From: Vicia villosa
Taxonomy: Eukaryota > Streptophyta > Magnoliopsida > Fabales > Fabaceae
DNA length: 64,000 bases
Assembly: GCF_029867415.1 (NCBI RefSeq)
Contig: NC_081181.1
Coordinates: 126,113,042-126,177,041, forward strand
Reading direction: 5' to 3'
Below the pieces are notes generated by a model. It was not told the origin of the DNA. It was given only the letters and a program-made list of their open reading frames with translations, and made no database searches. Shown here in pieces: positions 33,989-44,592 of the stretch; the stretch's first letter is position 1; the number at the start of each line of letters is the position of its first letter. The translations under genes and the position numbers were made by a program.

Positions 33989-34899
33989 GTTTCGGGGACA
34001 TGCACCTCGCGCCCCCCAACGAACTCAAATCCTTATCGTCTCCCTGGCCATTTGCGTGGTGGGGGATGGATCTCCTCGGTCCGTTCGTGACCGGAAGTAA
34101 TCAGAACAAGTATCTCATAGTTGTGGTCGACTATTTTACCAAATGGATCGAGGCCGAGCCACTAGCCAAAATCACGTCCTTGAACGTACTCCGCTTCTAC
34201 AAAAGAAACATTCTCGCCCGGTTCGGGGTACCATTAGCTATCATCACCGACAATGGCACCCAGTTCACAGACGGGCGCTTCCAAGAATTCGTCACGAAAT
34301 TAGGTACGAAGCAACATTTCGCGTCGGTCGAGCACCCACAAACGAACGGGCAAGCAGAGGCCGCCAACAAAGTAATTTTAAGGGGCCTCAAGAGAAGACT
34401 AGACGAAATAAAAAAGGGATGTGTAGAAGAACTACACGGTGTCCTATGGGCTTATCGCACCACCCTACATTCCACTACCGGGGAGACCCCCTTTTGACTG
34501 ACGTACGGAACGGAGGCCGTGATCCCCGTCAAAATACATGTACCCTCGAGATGCATTGAAGAGCCACTCGAGACAGAGGGCAACATCGAGGCAATCAGGG
34601 AAGAGCTCGACCTGGTCGAAGAAATTTGCATTGGGGCCGCTCTACGCGAAGTTTCACTTAAGCAAAAAATCGCCTTAAGACATGACGCTAAGGTCATTAA
34701 ACGAGAATTTAAAATAGACAGCCTAGTGCTAAAAAGAAACCACAAAGATTCCCGGGAAGGCAAACTGGCCGCGAATTGGGAAGGCCCCTATCGTGTCCGG
34801 GCAAGGACAGAAAACGGGGCATACTACTTAGAGAACTTGCAAGGAGAAGAACTCGCTCGACCCTGGAACGCTGAAAAGCTTAAACAATACTACAGTTAA
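33989..34899 (+). pseudogene. pol: Tat-lineage pol part 2: integrase core and C-terminus
   Basis: Resumes the integrase right after the nested element; the codon split at 21006 is completed by 33989-33990 and the frame continues. Catalytic motifs: WWGMDLLGPF (first Asp), IITDNGTQFTD (second Asp) and HPQTNGQAEAANK (Glu). A TGA at 34495-34497 interrupts the conserved TPF-LTYG block. The same frame then runs from 34498 to the natural stop at 34899 (C-terminal domain: KIDSLVLKRNHK, NWEGPYRVRA, NAEKLKQYYS). Apart from that stop it is well conserved. This is the downstream half of the gene ending at 21006. Confidence 0.92.
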
Positions 34900-35295
34900 G
34901 ACCACAGGTGCGGCCTGGTACACGCCGAGCACCTATAGATGAAACAAAACGACAGAAGCCTGCTCTATTAATCGAACAGACTCCTTGTCCTTCGGGGGGC
35001 CCGAATACCGAGCATTCCCGTCGTAAACAAGTACCATGATGGCAGAACACCCCGCTCGCGAAGGGACCGTTCACGCCATGAGCTTCGGAACTCAATACAA
35101 CGAAATCCGAGACTCACCATATACCAGGCACACGACCCCGGCAGTCGACCACAGTTCCATACACTGGGCGATCAATACGTCATAAGTCGAGCAAATCTTC
35201 ATAAAATGCAACACAAATACACAAAGGAACAACAACGGTGTTTTATTCATCCATTAATGAGAAATTACAAAACAAACAATTAAAAAGAAAACACT
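34900..35295. other. post-pol non-coding segment of the Tat-lineage element
   Basis: No ORF of interest. On the minus strand 35213-35240 contains T/A-rich sequence that could serve as 3' end for the antisense small ORF. Confidence 0.4.
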
Positions 35296-35541
35296 TCACT
35301 CCTCCCGATTGGCAAATTCCTCCGAGTGAATATACTGATACCAATCTTCATCCCACTCGGTCTTAGAACCATTAGCGTCAACCACGACTCTCACACCAGT
35401 CGCCCGAGCACGAGCATCTGAACTGAGAGAGCCACGAGAACGAGAAGCTGAGTCGGTCGAAGCCTGCTTCTTCTCCTTCACATTTTTCACTCCACGGGAA
35501 CACGAGGTTGAGGTTACCTTTTTCTTGTTACCTCCACCCAT
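35296..35541 (-). CDS. small antisense ORF (81 aa), basic N-terminus, acidic C-terminus, unknown
   Basis: Not recognised. On the minus strand it starts MGGGNKKKVTSTSC, is Lys/Ser/Arg-rich in the first 50 residues and ends in an acidic, aromatic segment (TEWDEDWYQYIHSEEFANREE, described not extended). A TATA-like atataaaag lies at 35581-35589, about 40 bp upstream of the ATG. The bases before the ATG (tttctcgcaggg) also look like a splice acceptor, so it may instead be a downstream exon. It sits antisense between integrase and the larger antisense gene of the same element. No lesion visible. Confidence 0.5.
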   Translation of the reverse strand: MGGGNKKKVTSTSCSRGVKNVKEKKQASTDSASRSRGSLSSDARARATGVRVVVDANGSKTEWDEDWYQYIHSEEFANREE

Positions 35542-35902
35542 CCCTGCGAGAAATGAAGAAAGAGAGGTCCATAAGACCTCCTTTTATATGGGAAGAAGGG
35601 GAACAACAATATCGGGAAGCGAACAAAGCATTAAAGAGAAAATACGTTGGGAACCAATAAACACGTTTCCCAAAAAAGAAAACGCATGCGCACAAGTTTC
35701 AAAGAAAACAAAACATAAGCGTTAAAAACTAAGTACGATAAATAAAAAAAACGGGCAAAAAACCCGCAAATGTGCCCAACTACGGCCATCTAGGTCGAGC
35801 TGGTTAATGTGCATACAGAATCAAAACGGGGGGCATACCCCCCAGAAAAACAACATTACAAAATACGGGCACGCAGGCCCCATACTTAGACAAAGAAAAT
35901 CT

Positions 35903-37958
35903 TCAAACACCTTCCTCGACTTGGACATCCTCGGCTCCCTGGGTCACGGACTCCTCCCCGAAGGCCGGAGAAATAATCTGGTCGCCCTCCACCCGGTGAT
36001 AAGGCCCGGTACCTTCGATCACCAATTCCACCCCCGGATTCTTCAATTTAAGTTGAGCCACGGTGGAGTTATAGGTATCCTCGGCGGCCGCCACACAGTC
36101 ACCCCCCAAAACTCTGATATATTGAACCAAGTTTGCCCTGGTTAAAAGAGCCTTCTCCTCTTCCGACTCATCCTCAGCAGGAGCCTGAGAACGACGAAGA
36201 GAGGCCTCTCTAACCGAGGAAGACAACATTGTTCCATATAGAGTCCTAGAGAGCAAGGTGTATTGACCTTGCAGGTCCCCTAGAGCGCCCTCCTTTTCAC
36301 TCAGCCGAGCCTTCACAACAGGCAGTTCTTCACCCTGTTCTTTCAGCAGCTGATCCTTCTCCTCCAAGGCAGAGGCCTTCATCCTAACTTGCTCCTGAAG
36401 CAACCTCGCGGCCTCCGCTGACAAAGGTGCAGAACGGGCGTAGAGAGTGGCCATCTCCAGAAGCCGGACCATAGCCGAAGCATCCTGCACAAGGAACCTC
36501 TGGCGAACAGAAGGGTCCAAACCCTCAATATGCAGAGATTCAGCACACGGAATAGTCAAGGAGGGTCCACCTTCGAAAAATCTGGGCTGGAGAAAGCACG
36601 AAGGAAGGGTGAAGATATCAGTAGCCTCTTCCTGAGTGAGATCCACAACTTCAGTTCTCTGGCGCTTGCGACGGACCAAGGCATCCGAATCAGGCTGTGG
36701 GCGGAGGGGAGAAGGAAGCACCGTAACTGGCCTCAAAGATTCATCTTGATCGGAATTCCTCAGGGGAGAACCAACAACACTGGCAGAGGAGGAGGAAGCA
36801 CCCGAACCCGCAACCGGGGTCCTTTGCACAGCTGCCAACCGAGGACCGACACTTTTCTTAACAACTCCTTTCAACTTGCTGGCTTGCCTCAGCATCCGGT
36901 CATGACGGTCACGATCCATTGACTCTGCGAAAAGAAAAGGAAAAAACGTGAGAATTCTGCCCCTCATAAAACCAGTAAGAAGAGAAGCTACTAAAACAAC
37001 AGAGCTAAAACAAAAAACAAAACAACATTAAGATGGTACCCAAATAAGCAAACGCTCCCTCGTCGGTACCCCCAGCTAGAAGCTCTTTAATACTAATCAC
37101 CCCTGGCTCTCTGATCGGCTCCCCGTCATCACCAAGGACAGGTACCCCTGAGCGGTCCACTTTGGTAACGACGGGAAGACCCTGCACGAAATGCTGAAGA
37201 GAAGCATAATCCCTTCGAGCATCATCGTACAAATCTGAAAGCCGAGTGATGTATTGGTCGGTCCCATACCTAAAGTGGTCGCGCGACCAGAAAAACCTGA
37301 ACTTATACCGACAAGAGGTGATGGGATCCCCAATGTCATTGAGCACCGGAAGACCATTAACATCCAAAGTCGGCACGCGATCAAAGACACTTTCACGAGC
37401 TTCCCGAGAGTGAGGGCGGATGAGGAAGAAGCGGGACTTAGAGCCCTTCAAAGAGTCAGAATAAGACTTGAAAACCTTTCTGGACTGCTTCAGAGACACC
37501 CATCCATAGCGGCCGTCCTTCACCGTACGCTGAACACAAAATATATAGAAAAACAGAGAAAGCGTCGCCGCTATCTTCAAATGGGCACAAACCAATTCAA
37601 AGGCTCGAATAAAAGCAATTGAATTAGGGTGAAGCTGCCCAGGGGCCACCTCCAAATGGTTGAGCACTGCCACTTGGAATTCAGTAAAAGGGGCACGAAA
37701 ACCCATTTCCCGGAACACCACCTTGTACATAGGAATTATATCAGGGGTATACACATCACAGATTCGGTCGTCTTCGGCGGGAATAAGAACCGACCACCTG
37801 TCACCCACCTCGGTGAAAATATCATAATCATCCTCCAGAAAGTAACTCTCTATGTCTAGTGCCTCCTGATGCACCCAGGCCCGCTGAGGCGCCTCTTGCC
37901 GGGCAGGAGGGGTTGAGGACGACGAGTCCGACGCCATCGGACGAGTTTCATCGGCCAT
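35903..37958 (-). CDS. antisense spliced gene of the Tat element (gypsy-type transposase_28-like plus coiled coil)
   Basis: Two minus-strand ORFs (37005-38150 and 35903-36967) look like exons of one gene. Exon 1 starts at ATG 37956-37958 (MADETRPMASDSSSS) and ends at 37040. A 115-nt T-rich intron (37039-36925) begins GTACC and ends TTTTCGCAG. Exon 2 starts at 36924 and runs to the stop at 35903; phase is kept (AYL-E-SMDRDRHD). Exon 1 resembles the plant 'putative gypsy type transposon' domain (PF04195-like: FTEFQVAVLNHLEVAPGQLHPN, YGWVSL). Exon 2 has a basic region, a VVDLTQEE motif and a coiled coil (KASALEEKDQLLKEQGEELP). Antisense extra ORFs are known in the Tat branch; function unknown. 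Both exons lack stops although gag-pol has seven. Confidence 0.75.
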
Positions 37959-37964
37959 TTTTAC

Positions 37965-38423
37965 CTGAAACACAAGAGAGAACAGTGAATTCGACAATTG
38001 AATCAAATCCATCCTTCCACCATCGTCCAGAGTGAAAGGGCACGTCAACGGCCCATAGACCAGATGAACCACGTCCTTGCCCCTCCATAAACACAAGTTC
38101 CGAGCCAGACAAAGTTCGCGCCCGGGAAAAAGGGCAAAAACGCAGGACATCTAACTATGATGCACACATACGAAGAGAAACGCCAAAAATACAATCAAAC
38201 GCTTATCAACAATACAAAAAGCCAGAATCTAAAGATAAAGGCAACATAACACACTCATAAACGACGGAGAAACCTCCTATCTCCACCGTACGCCACCACA
38301 TTCATCGTCTATGTTCATCAAAAAATCTCCCTAAAAAGCTTACCCTAACCTCATGCAAATCTATTCTAAGTAAAGATCAAAGCATAAAAGTGCTGAAAGC
38401 AGAGATCACAGGTTAAACTTACA
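37965..38423 (-). other. predicted leader intron of the antisense gene
   Basis: On the minus strand a strong donor (ACTG then TAAGTTTAACC; GT at 38422-38421) and a pyrimidine-rich acceptor (ctctcttgtgtttcag, ending 37965) enclose ~458 nt, just before the ATG at 37958. Residues upstream of MADETRP in the open frame would then be intronic. Confidence 0.55.
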
Positions 38424-38540
38424 GTTACGATTTTGATGAAGAGTTGAAAAATCTGTAACAGACACCACTGCAAGAGAAAAGAGTCGACGGAGGGAGAACG
38501 AAGCAAATGAATTCTAAAAGTTTGGAAAAATGAGGGTTTT

Positions 38541-38553
38541 TCTCTATTTATAG
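38541..38553 (-). promoter_or_regulatory. TATA box of the antisense gene
   Basis: On the minus strand ctataaatagaga (TATA core 38545-38552), preceded by a GC-rich stretch (38565-38600). Transcription would start near 38515 and run leftwards, against gag-pol, within the element's own 3' region. Confidence 0.65.
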
Positions 38554-38848
38554 GCTACTTAAGTCCCCTCACGCGCCGCACGTGCCTGACTGTGCAGAGG
38601 GATGGTCATCATTAACCTTACTGCCTAGGTAATTGAGTAGCCATCATTTCACATTAAATGAGACACTCCCACTTACCAACCTTTCTAAAACGACACGCTT
38701 CCCTACTACCGTCCTAACCTTTCTTCTCCCCGGAAACAAACGACCTTCCTCTCTCGGATATCGTGGGGTCGGATCCCAGAAAGACCCCCGAGTCAAGTTT
38801 ATATAAGTCGTCCCTCCTCTGAACGGAAGTAACGACTTGGGGGGCTCC

Positions 38849-39263
38849 TGTTCTGGACTGGCCCAATACAATCAATTGGGCCATTCCCGCCTTCGGCCCA
38901 ACACACTTCATATCACGCGTGGCAGTCTTCATCCGAGCAGACCGGGCAAACTAGGCCAAGCAACCGACCATGAGGACCCCTCGTGCCCGGTAAACAATCG
39001 GTCCACGCGTCTCCTAAATATCCGCCCTAGAAATAGGAGTCTAATTTGTTCCAAGAACTTCCTATAAATATCCCTCTATGTACAGAGGGCAAGGTAATCT
39101 TTCTCTTACTACTAAAACCCCATTACTTTGTTGTACCTTGTGGAATACATACTTACTTTGGCATTGGAGTGCCTTGCAGGTACAACACCTTTTTCTCCAT
39201 ATTCGTCATCCCGAACTTCAAGCCTTCATTGTTGCTGGCCATCTGATCTTCCCGGTAAGATCA
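38849..39263 (+). repeat. 3' LTR of the Tat-lineage element
   Basis: 415 bp, preceded by the polypurine tract cttggggggctcc. It differs from the 5' LTR at about 13 sites with no length change. Confidence 0.93.
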
Positions 39264-39268
39264 TCCAC

Positions 39269-40455
39269 TAAGGAGCCAAATATCAACGGTGTCTCTGAGA
39301 TCTCAAAACAACCTCTAGAAGATAAAATTGTGGAAAACACTGAAGATAACGTAGTTGTGGAAGAAGAGAAGACTCATGATGATCATGAGAGTCCTGTTGT
39401 GAACAAAGGTCACAATACTGAGGTTGTCCTTGTGAATGAATCAGATACTGATGATGAACCTATTGTTCATACTTTTATCCCGAGAATAGGAGAGAGGTTG
39501 AAAAATAGAAAAGGCAAAGTTGTGGAATCATCAAGCAAATCTAAGAAATCTCCCAAAAGAAGATTGGGTGCTGCTCGTGGAAATAAGTGGAGCAAAGTAT
39601 AAACTTCTACTGCTCAGAAGAAGTTCATAAAAATAAAAAAGGCATTTTCTAGTGACTCAGAGTATGAGGAGGATGTTGAACCACATGTTCAAGACACCGT
39701 TCCATCATCGAGAAAGATAGTTGCTGGAAAGAAGATTCCTGATAATATTCCAGAGGTTGCAACTGACAATATTTCATTTCATTCTACTGAAAATATGATT
39801 AAATGGAAGTTTGTAAGCCATAGAAGGATAGCCCTAGAAAGAAAATTGGGAAAGGATTCTCTTAAATGCAAGGAAGTAATCAGCCTCATTAAGGAAGCAT
39901 GACTGATGAAGACTGTCATCAACCTCCTCAATAGCTAAAGGGCTAGGCAAGGTCATTTATACTATTGGCACTAAAATCAACTTTGATTATGGTACCTAAA
40001 TTTTTGAACAAACTATCAAGCATTCTCATCCCTTTGTTGTGAAAATGCTCATTGCCTTTCCCTCTCTCATCTGTGGAATAATCCTCAACCAATATCCTTG
40101 GATTCTAAACAGCTCAGATACAGTAAGAAAGAGGAAATCTCTCTTATCCCTGCACTACAAGTTGTTCACATGGACACATGTCCTATACATTGGCATAACA
40201 TATGGGAAGGGGACTTCTTATCGAGCTCCAGAAGAGAGAATCATTGATGAGCTCCGAAAAAACTGTGATGAACTAATTGAAACCATCAAGAGGAGTACTG
40301 AGAAAAAAATCATATTGGAAACCCTGATTAGATCATTAAAGGCAGACAAAGTTGTGACTAATAGAGATAAAGACATTCAAGAGGTTGAGGAAGAGCATCA
40401 TGGAAGTAAAGAGACCATTGAAGAAGAAGAATCAGCTAGCAGCTCTAAGTCTTGA
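39269..40455 (+). pseudogene. SIRE env-like ORF, C-terminal part
   Basis: Continues the ORF interrupted at 15706. Acidic then basic stretch (DTDDEPIVHTFIPRIGERLKN, shown in part; KKSPKRRLGAARG) to a stop at 39600-39602. The next frame piece reads FSSDSEYEEDVEPHVQD, SRKIVAGKKIPDN and WKFVSHRRIALERKLGKD, typical wording of the Sirevirus env-like protein. A further stop lies at 39899-39901, then a frame change, and the C-terminal part is open at 40039-40455 (SLLSLHYKLFTWTHV; Glu/Ser-rich end). Decayed. Membrane anchoring was not evident. Confidence 0.75.
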
Positions 40456-41248
40456 TTGAATATGCTCAGTCATTTTTTTGTTTGATTGTAGGTTTTAAGA
40501 ACCTTCTGTAAGGGCTTAAGTCCCATGATCTTTTGTAGGTACTTGTGTGCCTTCTTTTTGTACTGATGTTTTTGTAGTTCTGAACAACTTGCTACCATGA
40601 ATGAATGTTTTTGTGCTTCCATTTGTGTGTGTTGCTTAATTGCAATATTTGTGAGCTTCCATTTGTTTGCATTTACTCTATTTTCTGTCAGTTTTTAGCT
40701 AAAAATGGGGAGTAAAGTGTTAGTGTGTTTCTTTTTGTCCTAATGTTACAACACATGTCCTGACATGTTGGTTGGTATACATCTTGATTGTGCTACTACC
40801 AAGGGAAGAGTAGCTATTGTGGTTGCTTTCCTGATACAACTATTTAAGGGGAGCATGATAGTTTGTCATGCTGATTGATTGTGCTACTGGAACTAAAGAC
40901 TGGAGATTGAAGAATGTGTGCAAGATGTTCTGACATCTTGCCTGATGTGGGGCTTTTAATTATTATCTTCTGTTGCATGTGTCTCTGATGTGTGAACTTG
41001 AGTAGTTCATGTTCTGGTATCCCTTTGAGGGGGAGTACTGGTTTTGTATTATAAGGGGAGTAATGAACCTATCTGTTTGTACAAGCTCCAAAGAGCTTTG
41101 AAGAAGAAGCATTTTGTGTAAATATTATGCATCTTTGATATATCTTTGCAGTCTGATGTAAATTTACATGCTATCATGTAAATATGATTTATTACCAGGA
41201 CTTAATTGTGTTTTGGTTGTTTTAGCCAAAATTTTCCAAAGGGGAATA
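40456..41248 (+). other. SIRE-like 3'UTR and polypurine tracts
   Basis: Non-coding, T-rich, with purine blocks aatggggagtaaag (~40705), gagggggagtactgg (~41027) and aaaggggaat (41238-41247) before the LTR. Contains dyads such as acatgtcctgacatgt and agatgttctgacatct. Confidence 0.65.
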
Positions 41249-42345
41249 TTCTTAGTTCCATAGTTTTTGTGATTAGCATAATTTTGCTAAAACACGGTTC
41301 TTAACTGGTATTGAGCAAGATGTTGAAACATCTTGTACTACTTCCATAACAGGTTTAGCTGTTATGTTTTTGACAGATGTTGTTACATCCTACGCCAGAA
41401 GATCCTGACAGTCTAGACTGCTTTTTAATCCTTGAAGGATTTGATTAAAAAATATGAGAATCTGGAATATTTAGATACTCATTACAGGCGCAGGAAATCA
41501 AGGAATATTTAGGAATAATACATATTAGTCTCGCTTTTTAGAAAAAATAAACTTTGAGATTTCTTTTAGAAAACTAAGATTTGATTTGATTCGATTTGAT
41601 TTATTCCTCTTTTGTGTGAAAAACTTGCAGCTGTTTCAGAAAAGAGGAATATTGGATTTATTTCAGAAGTCCAAGCCCATATTGCAAGAGTCTATAAATA
41701 AGAACTTGGGAAACCTAGTTTTTCAAGCATTCACATAAGGAAAATTGTGGGTGCAATCAGGGTTGTTATTTAGGGAGTCTTTCAAGTTCTTCGTGTGTTA
41801 GGTTCTTCGTGTGTTAGGTTCTTTATGTTACTCATGTATCTTCTGATACATTGAGGTGGACGTGTGTTCTCACTCTTGAAGCTTTTAAGCAAGAGAGTTG
41901 AGTATTATTATTGATCAAAGCTTTTAAGCAAGCTCAAGTATTGTTCTTAGTTAAGGTTCTTGATTAATTATTGTTTATTTGAAAGTGTAAACTTTCTATT
42001 TGGTTCCTCTAGTCACGAGTTATGTGGCTGTGTTTATCACTGTGGTAATTGGAAGTGGGATGTCGATTTCTCATATCTAGATGTTGATTTCTAGGTAGAA
42101 GTTGCACTGGATAGGGATTAAGAGATAAGTTGTAAATTGAGAGTGTTTAAGCTTTGAACTAGTACTACTAATAATGGATTTCCTTCCTGTCTTGGTAGCC
42201 CCCAGATTAGGTGTTGTTACACTGAAATAGGTTAACAATTCATTGTGTTATTTATCATTCTTCAATTATTTTTCAGTTTTGATAAGTGTGTTGTAGGTCA
42301 GCAAATGTTATAACATCTGTCTTGGTATTGTGTGCTGTTAGGACA
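41249..42345 (+). repeat. 3' LTR of the SIRE-like element
   Basis: Starts ttcttagttccatag and aligns with 12901-14388 through gatgttgaaacatcttg, ctcattacaggcgcagg and gcattcacataagg. Shorter than the 5' copy by ~390 bp because it lacks the internal duplication. Right end estimated by alignment. Confidence 0.78.
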
Positions 42346-43130
42346 TCTGTCTTGACATGTGTTGTGTAAGTGCCAAAGTTTCAGTTTTGTTGATGAACCT
42401 ATTTCTGTTTTTTGATCCATATGCTTATAGTGACTTCCTGTTTTAACATTTTTACTTTATCATTATACGTTATTTTTATCATGACATAAAGCTTGTTCAT
42501 TTGAATTATGTGATATTGATGTATAAGCATGTCGTGTGCTTGTGTTCCTTGCATATAGATATGCTTTGTATCTATTTTAACATGAATTAAGACGTGTATC
42601 TATGAACTTGTGTAATTCTTGTTGTAGCCATGTCATGTAGCCATGTCATATTTCATGCTAGCATCTTTGGTTTTGGTTTTAGTGGTGATTGTTTGTTTTC
42701 ATCAAGCTAGGCACATGCATGTGTAGCCTCGGAAGCAACAATGTGAAGAGTTGCGTATACATGACGTGTTTGAAGCGACTCAAGAGTTTACCATCACAAC
42801 ACATTCATCACTTTCATGTATTTGTGCTTCTAATTGTGATGATTTGTAGCGCTGTTTATTTATGTTTAATCTTTGCATCACTGCATATATATGGGTATAT
42901 ATGGGTATATATGAGTGCAAGTTCTTACTATGCAAAATGCCTTTATGTGGTTTACTAGTATTTGTGTGTATATGATACTTCTCATGGACTTCTTTATCTC
43001 TTTTTGATATTGTCAAAGGAGGAGAAGCATACGCAAGACGAAGTTGGAATGCACACATTCAGGGGGAGCCTTTTTGAAGACATAAAACACATATCGTCGC
43101 AAGTTTTTCAATCATAAAAAATGGGGAGTA
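42346..43130 (+). other. probable 3' internal end of a copia element, with polypurine tract
   Basis: No convincing gene; ORFs at 42689-42958 and on the minus strand have no known features. The segment ends aaaaaatggggagta (43116-43130), a polypurine tract directly before the LTR start at 43131. A second purine block (ggaggagaag) lies at 43018. Confidence 0.5.
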
Positions 43131-44592
43131 TGTGAATGCACTTGCCCATTAGATGCTTTGTATGATGTCAAAACTTAGTTTAGAAACTTCGTTAACGTTT
43201 ATGTACATTGAATGGTGTCTCCAAGTCATTTTGTGTGCCTATGCATTAGGGAGCATATAATGCATCCAAAACATGTTTGAATAATATACCATGCATCAAA
43301 AATGGATTACATAACATCAAAAACATATTTTATGCTTGAAAAAACACTTTTCACTAAAAAATCAAGTGTACAGGTCGACACATGTACTGATGCATTGAAG
43401 CCTGAAGTTTCGGGAAACATGTGTCAACACATGCAACATTTCAAGTCTACACATACTGAAGAAATTTCTCTATGTGTCGACACATACAAGTTTTAGGTCG
43501 ACACATATTCTGCATTTTTCAAAACCTGAAGTTTCTGTAATCTTGAGTCGACTCATATGAAAGTCAAGCTTTTCTATGTTGAATATGTTTTGATGAAGGC
43601 ATAGCTTTTGATATCAAAAAGACGAAGATGAAACTCAAGATAAAGCATTATGTTTAAGGCTTTGGAATCAATGGATTAAAGTCAGGTATACGTTAAAACC
43701 GACTTAACAAGTCCTATACAAATTTAAACATAAAAACAACAACTTTTTTAACACCTCTTCATGAAACCTTTTTATGTTAACTTGCCATTTATTCATGATA
43801 ATTTTCCATGACTTCACCATGATTCATAAAGGTTTTATGCTCATATAAATACATGAAATTTCAAATGATAATTCACCTATTCCAATTAAACACTTAAATT
43901 TTCAAATTTCACATTTCAAGTATTTCAACTTTTATTCAAGAATTTTTCAGCATACATTCACATCATCTAAACTAGAAAATTCTTGAGCATTCGAATACTT
44001 TTGTGTTTGTAAATTATTGTCATTGGCAGGGAAGATCAACAACATCGATATATCACTTAAGATTATAAAATTGATAATTACTATACATCTTTATTCATCA
44101 TTTATTGTAATAAATTCCTTAGTATCAAGGATTATTTGATATTAGGTGTGTTTCCTTGTTGTCCAGCATTGTTGGAGACAAGATAGTAGAAAATAAAGGA
44201 TTGTTTTTTATTCCACTTGGTTGGTTTGTATCCTTGCTTTCTAGGATTGTTGGAATCAAGAGAGTTGATTTTGAGAGGTTGTTCTCATTTCAACTTGGTT
44301 GGTCATAAGGTGTTGTTGCCTTAGTGATTGGTTAGATGTCCTGTATAGAAATACTAGGTGTAACTTGTCTAAAGATCTAACAATAATAAAATCTCTTACA
44401 TGTGGTAAGGGGACTGGAATACTCTTGGATTGTAAGGGGAATCAGGATACATCATTGTGTTCTTTACTTTTTCTGCACTTTATTGCTTTCTAACTCTTCC
44501 ACAAACCATAAGAATAAGAACAACTATTATCCATAAAACCAAAATTTTAAAGTACCTAATTCACCCCCTTTTAGGCGCAATCTAAACTTACA
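43131..44592 (+). repeat. copia LTR, 1,462 bp, flanked by polypurine tract and primer site
   Basis: Starts TGTGAATGCACTTGCC, ends aatctaaacttaca. TATA box (catataaatac) near 43853. Five gtcgacacat-like repeats occur at 43375-43555, one of them a perfect 16-bp palindrome (43471-43486, tatgtgtcgacacata). Its last ~400 bp recur at 50402-51183. Being preceded by a polypurine tract and followed by a primer site, it could be shared by two elements fused by recombination. Confidence 0.75.

Larger units (their letters stand above)
15708..39263 (+). mobile_element. Tat-lineage Ty3/gypsy element with antisense gene, split by a gag-only element
   Basis: LTRs of 415 bp (15708-16122 and 38849-39263; TGTTCTGG...AAGATCA) flank a 10.6-kb element once the 12,977-bp insert is removed. 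The target duplication is tccat (15703-15707) versus tccac (39264-39268), one mismatch. About 13 substitutions between LTRs (~3%) were counted by eye. Order: primer site, gag, protease, RT, RNase H, a second RNase H, integrase, then antisense ORFs, polypurine tract (cttggggggctcc) and LTR. Two RNase H modules and antisense extra ORFs are known traits of the Tat branch. Several in-frame stops make this copy inactive. Confidence 0.93.
12901..42345 (+). mobile_element. SIRE-like (Sirevirus) copia element, internally deleted, split by a nested gypsy element
   Basis: Related LTRs lie at 12901-14388 and 41249-42345 in the same orientation. Between them remain a gag fragment with CGKYGHIKPFC-type zinc knuckle wording (14489-14920) and an env-like ORF (15351-15706, continued at 39269-40455). 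Protease, integrase, RT and RNase H are missing, so most of gag-pol was deleted. The LTRs are clearly diverged in sequence and length (1,488 versus 1,097 bp), so this is the oldest layer of the nest. The gypsy element 15708-39263 occupies the env-like ORF. Confidence 0.82.

Noticed and set aside
42689..43058. Overlapping 89- and 92-aa ORFs on both strands
   Set aside because: No recognisable content; located in non-coding copia sequence before a polypurine tract.
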